Origin: Amycolatopsis sp. CA-126428
Lineage (GTDB): Bacteria; Actinomycetota; Actinomycetes; Mycobacteriales; Pseudonocardiaceae
Reading direction: 5' to 3'
NCBI RefSeq assembly: GCF_002904335.1
Contig: NZ_PPHF01000129.1
Span: 158,347-222,346, forward strand
DNA: 64,000 bases
Of this stretch, positions 35,069 through 42,847 are shown one piece after another; position 1 is the first letter of the stretch; the number at the start of each line of letters is the position of its first letter. The position numbers were made by a program, and so were the translations under genes. Below the pieces are notes generated by a model, which saw nothing but the letters and a program-made list of their open reading frames with translations, was not told the origin of the DNA and searched no databases.

Positions 35069-35335
35069 TCACTCGTCGTCCCACCGCCACTCGGTGTCGC
35101 TGTCGGCGTCGGGAATCGTGTTGGTGTTCGACGGACCCGTGTCGGTTTCGGTGTTCGTCTGGGTGGACATGCCGGCCGCCACGAAGGGTTCGCCCGGCTC
35201 CGGGTCCACGAGGTAGTCGACCAGCCGGTCGAGCTGCTGACGGGCTTCCTCGTCGGCCAGGACGTCGAGGGTGCCGCGGATCGGTTCCACTTCGGTCAGC
35301 AGGTGGCCGGCCATGACTTGCGGTGTGAACTGCAT
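35069..35335 (-). CDS. RiPP precursor peptide, Thr/Asn/acid-rich core, no cysteine
   Basis: 88 residues. The first about 50 form a helical, leucine- and acid-rich leader (LADEEARQQLDRLVDYLV). After GEPFVAAGM comes a low-complexity tail of residues 57-88: alternating TQTNTETDT, then GPSNTNTIPDADSD and the end TEWRWDDE. Threonines as ester donors and Asp/Glu as acceptors fit the adjacent ATP-grasp ligase. There is no Cys anywhere, so cysteine-derived azoles are impossible. ATG with GGAAGAGG five bases upstream. Not recognised from any named family; called precursor from size, composition and position between a sulfur carrier, YcaO/TfuA and the ligase. Confidence 0.82.
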   Translation of the reverse strand: MQFTPQVMAGHLLTEVEPIRGTLDVLADEEARQQLDRLVDYLVDPEPGEPFVAAGMSTQTNTETDTGPSNTNTIPDADSDTEWRWDDE

Positions 35336-35422
35336 TCAAGCCTCTTCCTGTACGTCGGATTTCGGCGATCTGATTCGTTCTGTGCTCGCTCGGCGTTAGG
35401 CAGTCCCCCTTCGTCGGGTGCT

Positions 35423-35701
35423 TCAGCCGCCGGCGACGGCGGCCAGGACCATCACCGTGGTGCCGGGCGCAACGGCGGAATCCGCCGAGCCCAGGTCGCG
35501 TACGTCGGCATCGCCGACGTAGACGCGGACGAAAGGCAGGGGCTGCAGGCTGTCGTCGACGATGCGCCCGGTGAGGCGGGGGTACTCGTCCTGCATTTTC
35601 TCCAGCACCTGACGCACTGTGCCCGCCGGCACGGAAAAGCGCCGGACACCTCCGGTGAACTGCGCCAACGACGATGAGAGGGAAATACTTACGTCACCCA
35701 T
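35423..35701 (-). CDS. MoaD/ThiS-like sulfur carrier protein (CysO-like), C-terminal GG
   Basis: 92 residues with a ubiquitin-like fold pattern: SVPAGTVRQVLEKMQDEYP, LPFVRVYVGDADVRDLG and a last strand TTVMVLAAVAGG. The terminal Gly-Gly is where such carriers are adenylated and made into a thiocarboxylate; mycobacterial CysO ends the same way. No E1-like activator (MoeZ/ThiF) or JAMM protease is in the window, so a genomic MoeZ would have to load it. Lying between YcaO and the precursor, it most likely donates sulfur for thioamide formation. Start ATG at 35701 chosen because the longer frame is non-homologous. Confidence 0.92.
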   Translation of the reverse strand: MGDVSISLSSSLAQFTGGVRRFSVPAGTVRQVLEKMQDEYPRLTGRIVDDSLQPLPFVRVYVGDADVRDLGSADSAVAPGTTVMVLAAVAGG

Positions 35702-35756
35702 GGGACCACCTCGGACGGGATGCGGAGCTGATGTGGCCGGAAACCCCTGGCGCGAT

Positions 35757-36920
35757 TCAGGGGGCCGCCGGAGAGGGCATGGCTCTCGGAATGCTGTTGC
35801 CACCCTTACCGGGATAGTCGAGGCCGGGGCAGACCACCCTGACCACCGATAAGCTGTCGGGCCGGGTCGACATGTCGGCCACGACCGGTGCCATCCCGGT
35901 GAGCTTCTCGACCCGCTCGGCGACCTCCCGCAGTTCCGCGTCGAGGTCGTCGTGGGCGGCGCCGTACCCTTCGACCACGTCGGCGAGGGGCTCCCCCGCG
36001 GCCGCGGACAACAGGGGATCGTCGGCGTGAGGCGGCCGGTAGCCGGACGGCAGGTTGTCGCGGGTGGTGCAGATCCTCGTGAGCCGGGTCTGGACCGCTT
36101 CGGTGATCGCCCGGCTCATGGCCACGGTGACGTCCATGTGGGCGCCGGAGCCCGCCGCGACGAGCGGGTAGAGCGGGGACCAGACGAACGCCACGAACAC
36201 GGGAACCGCCAGGTCGTTCCGGACCATGGCCACCTCGCACCGGACGCCCGCGGCGGCCAGCCGGTCGAGCAGCGACCCGAGGTGTTCGTCGTCCACTGTG
36301 GACAGGTCGACCTGCACGCGGGAGTCCGTGCCGGAGTCGTCCAGGCCGGCCAGTGCGTGGCGTTCGATCACCTCGTAGATCCCGTGGAGACACGCCTCCG
36401 CCGCGGAGTTCCCCGACGCCAGCCCGGTGGACGTGGTCTTGAACACGCGGGGTTCCCAGAGGCTGCCGCCGACGAACGACAGGCTCAGCAACTGGACCGG
36501 AAGCGGCACGGGGTCACCGCCGACCACCGTGCGCGCCCGGGTCCACTCGAGCCGCACGTGGTCGAGGGGCTGCTTCAGCGGCCGGACGTTGAGCGCCCGG
36601 ATCGGGTAGGGCAGTTCGAGGTCGCGAGCGGTCGCTTCGAACCGGGACGGGTCGAAGTGCTCCGCGTGCCACATCTCGATCGACTCCATCGCCGCGGATA
36701 TCCGGGCCAGGAGCGGCGTGGCCCCTTTGCCCTGTGAGGTGCCGTACGTCTCCGACAGGGGGCGGACGGCGATCATCACGGGGATGCCGATGTGGTCCAG
36801 GTGCGTCACGTCCGCGACCCGGGTGATGCCGAAGGTCCCCAGCTGCGGTTCGATCCGCGACCACGTCGCTTCGGCCGAGAGAGCACGATGCGTTCCGTTC
36901 AGCACGACCTTCTTCGTCAT
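35757..36920 (-). CDS. YcaO-domain protein, predicted thioamide-forming with TfuA
   Basis: 387 residues. The ATP-binding YcaO core is seen in TSTGLASGNSAAEACLHGIYEVIERHAL (shown here in parts: SAAEACLHGIYEVIER) about 165-190, AAGSGAHMDVTVAMSRAITEAVQTRLT about 265 and a C-terminal tail SIPRAMPSPAAP. YcaO enzymes activate a backbone amide oxygen with ATP; paired with TfuA they exchange it for sulfur, as in methanogen McrA and thioviridamide-type peptides. No azoline dehydrogenase or ThiF-like partner is present. It is coupled to TfuA by an ATGA overlap. Macroamidine or oxazoline formation is the alternative. Confidence 0.93.
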   Translation of the reverse strand: MTKKVVLNGTHRALSAEATWSRIEPQLGTFGITRVADVTHLDHIGIPVMIAVRPLSETYGTSQGKGATPLLARISAAMESIEMWHAEHFDPSRFEATARDLELPYPIRALNVRPLKQPLDHVRLEWTRARTVVGGDPVPLPVQLLSLSFVGGSLWEPRVFKTTSTGLASGNSAAEACLHGIYEVIERHALAGLDDSGTDSRVQVDLSTVDDEHLGSLLDRLAAAGVRCEVAMVRNDLAVPVFVAFVWSPLYPLVAAGSGAHMDVTVAMSRAITEAVQTRLTRICTTRDNLPSGYRPPHADDPLLSAAAGEPLADVVEGYGAAHDDLDAELREVAERVEKLTGMAPVVADMSTRPDSLSVVRVVCPGLDYPGKGGNSIPRAMPSPAAP

Positions 36921-38218
36921 GCCGGAACCACGCGGGTGTATTTCCCGTCCTTGATGGCGCCGACGACGAAGGGCTGAAGGAGGTCGACCGCCGTCCTGAC
37001 GTTGGGAATCCCCCGGCGGCGGCACTCGCGGACCAGCTTTCCGGGCGGCACCTCCCAGAGGTGGCACAGCAGGACCTTGCCGGCTTCGCCGGAGAGCACC
37101 TCGGGGTCGTCTCCCACCGCGGAGCCGGTCGCCCGGCCGGTGAATTCCCGCACCTGCCGGAGGTAGCGGGCGACGGTCTCGACGTCCCCCGGTTCCTCCG
37201 TGCTCAGCAGGAGCTCCACCTCGCGCGGATCGCTCAGGTCCGGTACCGGGCAGACGAAGTCGAACAGCCAGTCTTCCTTGTGCGTCACCGGCTGCGGGAA
37301 CCGAGCCACCCCGATCTGCCGGGACAGGGAATCCTCCAGGTCGCCCACGGCCTCGCCGGCCGGTGCGCGCCGGTAGGTCTCGTCCAGATAGCGTTCCCAG
37401 GCGCGCGGGTAGCCGGAGCTGAAGATCTGCTGGTACGCCAGGCGCCGGCCCAGCGGCGGATCCCCGGTCCGTTCGGCGAAGGCGTTGCTCCACACCCGCA
37501 GGAAAACCGTCTTCCAATCGGCTCCGCCGGCTCCCGTCACCTGCCCGACGGCACCGTCGGCGACGAGGTGGCGTGCCGCCTCCACCGCGGCGAGGCAGTC
37601 CCTGCGCTTCTGGTCGAAGACGTGCGGATCGCCGGCCGTCTGTTCCTCGTACCAGTCCGCCAGCTCGGGCCGGCCGGCCCGGCGCAGGATGTGCGCGACG
37701 CGCGCCTCCGTGCGCAACGGGTAGTACTCCGAGCGGAGCGCGGCGATGACTTCGCCGACGTCTTCGCTGCGCAGCACTTCCGCAGCGCACGCGGCCTGCG
37801 CTGCCGCGTAGAGGTTCACCAGGGGAACACTCAGGCTGGTGTAGGGAGCCGAGTCTTCGTGCGCCACCGCGACCGCGTCATCGCCGTCGAACACACCGGC
37901 GCGGTAGAGCTCGTAGACGGTTCCGCAGCCCCGCATCCCGAAGGCGCTCAGTTCCCGGGCCCGGAGAGCACCTATGCTCGCCGCGCCGACGACGTTCACC
38001 CCGCGGTCGAGCGCGTGGAGGTATTCCTTGTGCCGCAACCCCAGCCGGTGGTGGTAGTAACCGTCAACGACGACGGCCGCGTCCCCGGAAACCAGGTCGG
38101 CGGAGAAGAAGTCCCCGTGGGACGCGGGCGGATGGACCACCACGTCCGGGAACCGCCGGCGCAGCTCACCGGCCGAGCACGTCGGACCGACGTAGACGTG
38201 CACTGTCCCCGTTGCCAT
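36917..38218 (-). CDS. TfuA-like protein, YcaO partner for thioamidation
   Basis: 433 residues, first gene of the operon. The N-terminal 200 residues carry the TfuA domain: VHVYVGPTCSAGELRRRFP, AVVVDGYYHHRLGLRHKEYL, NVVGAASIGALRARELSAFG. The remaining about 230 residues are a helical extension seen in some longer actinobacterial members (a region around LADWYEEQTAGDPHVFDQK), whose role is not known. TfuA is thought to recruit the sulfur source or release it to YcaO. ATG preceded by AAGGGGA. Upstream, within 240 bases, lies a broken transposase, marking a probable cluster boundary. Confidence 0.93.
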   Translation of the reverse strand: MATGTVHVYVGPTCSAGELRRRFPDVVVHPPASHGDFFSADLVSGDAAVVVDGYYHHRLGLRHKEYLHALDRGVNVVGAASIGALRARELSAFGMRGCGTVYELYRAGVFDGDDAVAVAHEDSAPYTSLSVPLVNLYAAAQAACAAEVLRSEDVGEVIAALRSEYYPLRTEARVAHILRRAGRPELADWYEEQTAGDPHVFDQKRRDCLAAVEAARHLVADGAVGQVTGAGGADWKTVFLRVWSNAFAERTGDPPLGRRLAYQQIFSSGYPRAWERYLDETYRRAPAGEAVGDLEDSLSRQIGVARFPQPVTHKEDWLFDFVCPVPDLSDPREVELLLSTEEPGDVETVARYLRQVREFTGRATGSAVGDDPEVLSGEAGKVLLCHLWEVPPGKLVRECRRRGIPNVRTAVDLLQPFVVGAIKDGKYTRVVPA

Positions 38219-38450
38219 CGGCCATCCCCTTCCGTGAGCGCTTCCCTGAAAGGACTCTAGGTGAGTGGGAAAGGAACGCCCTGATCAGGATTGCGCGATC
38301 AGCGGCAGATGTTGCGAGCAACTCCCCCGGACGCACATCGGGTCCTCCCGGACCGGGCCGTGGCCCGGTCCCACCTGGACGTCCGATGTGGACCGGCGGA
38401 TCGGGTGCGGTCGTTCACCGTGCGGGCAGCCCACTTCCCCGCACGCCCGT

Positions 38451-38840
38451 GCCGAGCGGATCGCGGGCAGGTTCGCGGGGTCGGAGCCGCGGGTCCGGGA
38501 GCGGGAGTATGTGTCCGGGCTGGTCGCGGGCTTGGAGCGGAAGAACGGCTGGACGCTGGCCGAACAGGCCGGCGAGGTGCCCCCGGAGGGGATGCAGCGG
38601 CTGCTGCGCCGGGCGGACCGGGACATCGACGACGTCCGCGACTATGTCGTATCTGCCCGAGCACCTGCGGTTGTGGCTGGAGGCCCACGATGCCGGGCAC
38701 GTGCCGGCCACCAAGGTCAACGACACCCCGGTCACCACCGGCCGGCGGCCGCGAAGCCCGGGCCCGACGAGCTGATCAAGGGCCTGCCAGCCCGGTCGTG
38801 GCGGGCATGGTATGCCCACATCACCCTGTCGCTGCTCGGG
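38451..38840 (+). pseudogene. IS701-family transposase remnant, internally deleted and frameshifted
   Basis: The segment reads RIAGRFAGSEPRVRERE, LERKNGWTLAEQAG and PPEGMQRLLRRADRD (N-terminus of IS701-type transposases), then in another frame HLRLWLEAHDAGHVPAT (middle), then back in the first frame DELIKGLPARSW and RAWYAHITLSLL (end). Most of the catalytic core is missing. The rest of 38219-38908 holds the presumed promoter of the TfuA operon and nothing else I can recognise. No terminal inverted repeats were found. Confidence 0.8.
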
Positions 38841-38908
38841 TCCCGGTTGCGCGGGGAGGCCCGCGCCCGGATGACGCGGCCCCCTTGCCTGGCGGCTCTG
38901 TCGTTGTC

Positions 38909-40438
38909 TTACCGGCGGTGAATCAGCGTGGCCGGGCGAGCCGTCCCAGCGTCACCTGTGGTCGGCCATTCGGCGGGACAGTGGGTGCCGGGGGCCGGCG
39001 TGTGGAGGGTGAGCAGGTAGGTGTCGACCGCCGCACGCACGCAGGAACTGAGCCGGTAAGTGCCGTGTCCGGTGCCGTCGTAGGCAAGAAGGGTGGACGT
39101 CGGCAGTTGAGCGGCGACGGACCGCGCCCACTGGTACGGGGTGGCCACGTCATGGATGCTGTTGGTCATCAGGATCGGAGGTGCCTGAGTGACATGGAGC
39201 CGGTGTTGGGGGTTGTTCACCCGACCGCTCCAGCCCAGACATCCGGTGAGCTGGGTGTAGAACGGGCTGAGACGGGTGTGCGGGGCGACGACCTCTGACC
39301 GTTTCCGGTACGCCGACAGGGCGGCAAAGCTGTCGACCTCGTTCCATTTCCAGTCACCGCACCAGATCGGCAGTTCACTGCGGGCTCCCGGATCCTGCGA
39401 CTGGGCGCGAAGCGACCCGGGAGTGCCGTCGGCGAGCGACTTGAGCCAGTCCGCCAGCTCGGGCCACCCAGCCGGGTCGTACATGAAGGGGTACAGGACC
39501 TCCTCACGGAGCTGGGCGACCGACAGGGCGTAGCTGCTCCCGGGACGGGTCAGCTTCCCCGCAGTCGCCTTGGCGTGGAGATCGTCCCAGAGGGCCGGCA
39601 CGTCGCGGTTGTGCAGCGAGCAGGCAGGGGTGCGCCCGCACCAGGCCGCGAAGTCGGTGAAGGAGTCCTCGAACGCCTGGTTCTGGGGGACGAGGAAACC
39701 CATGGTGCCCACGCTGTGGTCCAGATTGGAATCCAAGGCCAACGCGCGCAGGTGCGCACCGAACAGTTCGGCGTACTGCTGGCCGATCTGGGTGCCGTAG
39801 GACTTGCCGTAGTAGCTGATCTTGTCCTCGCCCAGTGCCTGCCGCAGCGCGTCCACGTCCCGTACCACACTGGTCGTGTCAGCGTGATCGGCCAAGGGTC
39901 CGCTGTACTGCACGCAACTGCGGCCCAAGCGGTCGTTGTGATCGAGCATGCCGCGGTAGTCCGGCTCGGTTTCCGGATAGAAATCGACCCAGTCGTTCAG
40001 CACGGCATCGTCGCAGGTGAGCTGGGCACTGCGTGCCACGCCACGCGGATCGAACCCGACGACGTCGAAGTTGTCCGCGAGGGACTGCGACATGACGTGG
40101 TTTTCGATGATGTCGGTCGCGAAGTCGACCCCGGAACCACCCGGCCCACCGGGGTTGACGATGAGCACGCCCTTGCGCTGCCGGGGTTTGGCGGCTTTCG
40201 CCCGAACGACGGAGATCGGTGTCGTCGCCCCGGCGGGTACGCTCCAGTCGATCGGCATCGGCACGGTCGCGCAGTCCAGCGCCGGGTGCGCGTCGCATGC
40301 CTGCCAGTGAATGGACGAAGCCGGACGGGCCACCCCCGGAGGCGTGGCCCCAGGTGTCACCGCTACAGCTGGATTGGCCACGGCGACGAGGGCCATCACT
40401 GCTCCCACCGTCACCGTCATGCCGTTCAGTCGCCCCAT
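38909..40438 (-). CDS. secreted alpha/beta-hydrolase, tripeptidyl aminopeptidase-like
   Basis: 509 residues with a signal peptide (about 1-27, cleavage near VAVT). VLIVNPGGPGGSGVDFA holds the oxyanion loop; nucleophile Ser in YYGKSYGTQIGQ about residue 220; late Asp and His in the C-terminal TAP-like domain (HDVATPYQWARS, GTGHGTYR). Streptomyces Tap/SlpD/SlpE relatives remove N-terminal tripeptides outside the cell. ATG preceded by AAGGGGG. It is separated from the RiPP operon by the transposase remnant, so a link to leader removal is only a possibility. Confidence 0.92.
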   Translation of the reverse strand: MGRLNGMTVTVGAVMALVAVANPAVAVTPGATPPGVARPASSIHWQACDAHPALDCATVPMPIDWSVPAGATTPISVVRAKAAKPRQRKGVLIVNPGGPGGSGVDFATDIIENHVMSQSLADNFDVVGFDPRGVARSAQLTCDDAVLNDWVDFYPETEPDYRGMLDHNDRLGRSCVQYSGPLADHADTTSVVRDVDALRQALGEDKISYYGKSYGTQIGQQYAELFGAHLRALALDSNLDHSVGTMGFLVPQNQAFEDSFTDFAAWCGRTPACSLHNRDVPALWDDLHAKATAGKLTRPGSSYALSVAQLREEVLYPFMYDPAGWPELADWLKSLADGTPGSLRAQSQDPGARSELPIWCGDWKWNEVDSFAALSAYRKRSEVVAPHTRLSPFYTQLTGCLGWSGRVNNPQHRLHVTQAPPILMTNSIHDVATPYQWARSVAAQLPTSTLLAYDGTGHGTYRLSSCVRAAVDTYLLTLHTPAPGTHCPAEWPTTGDAGTARPATLIHRR

Positions 40439-40537
40439 GTTGATCCCCCTTCTGCCATTGCATTGCCATTCATCGGGATGACGCCTGATCGTCTTGGATG
40501 GTTGCGCGACTGCCCGTTCCAGGCATTCCCGCGCACG

Positions 40538-40554
40538 CCGGCCTTTTTGGCCGG
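40538..40554. terminator. short stem-loop CCGGCC-TTTTT-GGCCGG
   Basis: Six-base perfect arms around five T's in the 190-base gap between the CU044_5270-type gene (ends 40631) and the hydrolase gene (starts 40438), both on the minus strand. It may end the sigma-factor operon. There is no T-tract after the stem. Confidence 0.4.
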
Positions 40555-40630
40555 TCGGCGCGGCTTTGGTGGAACCGGCGCCCGCCCAGGAGCGAGTGCC
40601 GGGTCCACTCTGGTCGGCCTTGTGGGCCGG

Positions 40631-41806
40631 TCAGTTTCCCGCTGGAACGGTCCCCGCCTGGTCGGTGATGGCGGTGTGGACCGAACTGTAGGAGGTCACG
40701 GTGTCGGCCTTGATGCCTTCGATCCCCACGTCGCCTCCTGGCGTGAACTCGGTCGTCCGTTCCCCGATGAACTCGCCGGTGTCGCAATCGACGATGATGT
40801 CGTAGCGATAGGTACCGTCCGGGGGTGTGACACCCAGGGCGACGCCCTTGCGGCCGTCGAGGTTCGCCACCTGCGCGGTGATCTTCAGCCCGGGAATCCT
40901 GGCCACCGCGCGGTACACCGCTTCCTTGAGATCGGCGGGTACGACACCGGTCTTCAGCAGAGTGGCCGCGACCGCCAGCACACCTCCGCCGCGGGGCTTG
41001 TTCGCCAGAAAGGGATCCTTGAGCATGAGGTCGTAGAGCTGTTGCGGGTCGCGGGGCAAGTCGGCCAACTGCTGTTCGGTGGGTGCGCTCCATTCGCCGG
41101 CGCCCCGGCCGGCGAAGATCAACGCTTTCTCGGGGAACTGGCCGCCCCGCGCGCGCCACTCACCGGACTGACGGATTTCGTTTACGTTCTGCCCCTCGGT
41201 GGTGGTGGCGGTTTGCTCGTTGCCCACCAGCCACTGCTTGTTCCCCGTCTGCCCGATCTTGAGCAGCCATTCACTGTCGAAGTCGCTCGGCTGCCAGGTC
41301 TGCCTCAGCTCTTCGGCGAGGAAAGCGAACTGGCGCTCCTTGCTGGCGACCAGGTACCAGCCGCGGGTCTCGGTATACCGGAATTTCCCTGCGGGAATGG
41401 GCGCCTCGCCCGTGACATGGATCATGTCGGCCGCTTTGTCCAGCGCCTGCTGCACCGACGCGAATTTCACCGCCGGCACCGACGACGTCGACTGGGCCGA
41501 GGGCGCACCGTGGTCTCCGCCGGTGATCGCCACGGTGGCGCCGACGGCAACGACCACTGCCGCGGCGGCCGCACTGAGCCACCAGCGCCGTCCGGCGGGG
41601 AGCCCTGGCTTTCGTGTCAGCTCGGTCACCGGGTTGGTGTCAGCCACCAGGGTGTCCCTTCCTTCGAGCGAGCGCACCGCGTTCAACAGCGTGTTTCGTG
41701 CCTCGCCCAGGGGCTGCCGGCTGGCGAGTTCGTCGGGGCGCATCAAGATCAGCCCTTCGTCCAGCTCTTCGTCGGTCCACAAGCGGTGGACGTTGTCCTC
41801 AGTCAT
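40631..41806 (-). CDS. CU044_5270 family protein, single-pass membrane partner of sigma factor
   Basis: 391 residues. A cytoplasmic N-terminus of about 75 residues (HRLWTDEELDEGL), one membrane helix (WWLSAAAAAVVVAVGATVAI) and an extracellular C-terminal domain of about 290 residues ending in predicted beta strands. This layout, directly behind an ECF sigma gene, is that of the CU044_5270 family, proposed to act like anti-sigma or sensor proteins. The ATG at 41806 is used because AAGGAG is nine bases upstream; the ATG at 41827 lacks a site. It overlaps the sigma stop by eight bases. Confidence 0.85.
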   Translation of the reverse strand: MTEDNVHRLWTDEELDEGLILMRPDELASRQPLGEARNTLLNAVRSLEGRDTLVADTNPVTELTRKPGLPAGRRWWLSAAAAAVVVAVGATVAITGGDHGAPSAQSTSSVPAVKFASVQQALDKAADMIHVTGEAPIPAGKFRYTETRGWYLVASKERQFAFLAEELRQTWQPSDFDSEWLLKIGQTGNKQWLVGNEQTATTTEGQNVNEIRQSGEWRARGGQFPEKALIFAGRGAGEWSAPTEQQLADLPRDPQQLYDLMLKDPFLANKPRGGGVLAVAATLLKTGVVPADLKEAVYRAVARIPGLKITAQVANLDGRKGVALGVTPPDGTYRYDIIVDCDTGEFIGERTTEFTPGGDVGIEGIKADTVTSYSSVHTAITDQAGTVPAGN

Positions 41807-42407
41807 CGGTCTGTACTCCTTCCTCATCGCGCGCGGAGCTGGATGCCGCGGAAGCCCTCAGCAAGCGCCGGGTCCGGTGCAGGCGGGAGCGCACAGTGCC
41901 GGCGGGAACACCGAGCGTCTCGCCGATCTCGGTCGGCGTCAGTTCCGCCCAGCTGGTCAGCAGCAGCACGTCCAGATCGTTCGGCGAGAGTTCCGCCAAC
42001 GCCCTGGCCAGGTGCTGCACCCGGGCCTGCGCGTCGATCCGTTCGGCCACCCGATCGGCATGCCCGTGCACAACCCGCCTGCTGAGCTCGTGCGCGGCCA
42101 GGTGCAACTGCTTGCGCTGGGCAGCGACCTCGTTGCGGACCTCCGTACGCAGTAGGTTCGTCGCGATACCGAACAGCCAGGACCGGGCGCTTCCTCGCTC
42201 GGCGTCGTAGCGGTCGCGCTGCTGCAACGCGATCAGGAACGTCTCGCTGAGCAGGTCACCGGCAATGTCGACACCGATCCTCCCGACCAGATAGCGGTGC
42301 AGGACCGCGGCATGCTCGTCGAACAGACGCCCGAAAGTCTCCTCGAGATCACCGCGACGCAGGTCAGGCCGATCACCACCGCTTGCCGGAGTTGATTGCC
42401 GCGTCAT
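41799..42407 (-). CDS. ECF-type RNA polymerase sigma factor
   Basis: 202 residues. Region 2 (FGRLFDEHAAVLHRYLVGRI, DLLSETFLIALQQRDRYD, SWLFGIATNLLR) and region 4 (LTPTEIGETLGVPAGTVRSRLHRTRRLL) are clear. Together with the CU044_5270 gene it is the common actinomycete pair responding to envelope or metabolic cues. ATG at 42407, with a GTG two codons upstream as alternative. Confidence 0.93.
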   Translation of the reverse strand: MTRQSTPASGGDRPDLRRGDLEETFGRLFDEHAAVLHRYLVGRIGVDIAGDLLSETFLIALQQRDRYDAERGSARSWLFGIATNLLRTEVRNEVAAQRKQLHLAAHELSRRVVHGHADRVAERIDAQARVQHLARALAELSPNDLDVLLLTSWAELTPTEIGETLGVPAGTVRSRLHRTRRLLRASAASSSARDEEGVQTDD

Positions 42408-42409
42408 AG

Positions 42410-42790
42410 TCACGACAAGTATTGGGCTTGCGCGGCGGTAGCGTTGCACGCGAACGGATCTCCGAAGTGGGTCACCCACGTATCCGCCTTCTGGTGCTCG
42501 CCGGCCTCGTCCACCGCGCCGATCACGATCACCGACGGGTGGGCCGCCGGATAGGTCACCGGGTCGCCCCTCTTCGCGCTGTTGGCGGCCGAGGCGACGA
42601 GCACGACATCATGGCTCGCGGCGTAGTCGACCGCATCGGCGAGCCGCTGGTTCTGCTCGACGGTACCGGCCGAAATGTTGATCACCCGCGCGCCGCCGTC
42701 GACGGCGGCCCTGATCCCGAGCGCCATCCCCTCCGGCGTCAGCGCGCCGTCCTTCTTCGGGTCGTCCGTTTCATCGGTGGTGGCGTGCTG
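42410..42790 (-). pseudogene. subtilisin-like (mycosin-type) serine protease fragment
   Basis: About 125 residues reading RAAVDGGARVINISAG, AVDYAASHDVVLVASAAN and VTYPAAHPSVIVIGAVDE match the middle of type VII mycosin/S8 proteases around the oxyanion Asn. The N-terminal Asp/His region and the C-terminal Ser are missing. It stops three bases before the sigma-factor start and is cut off near 42790 on the other side. Confidence 0.75.
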
Positions 42791-42847
42791 GGTGCGGCGC
42801 CATCGGCGTCACTCGGCCCGCGGCGTCCGCGTGCCGCCCTGGCCACG

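Noticed and set aside
38909..40438. Hydrolase as the RiPP leader peptidase
   Set aside because: It is a secreted tripeptidyl-peptidase-like protein behind a transposase scar; position alone is not enough to assign this role.
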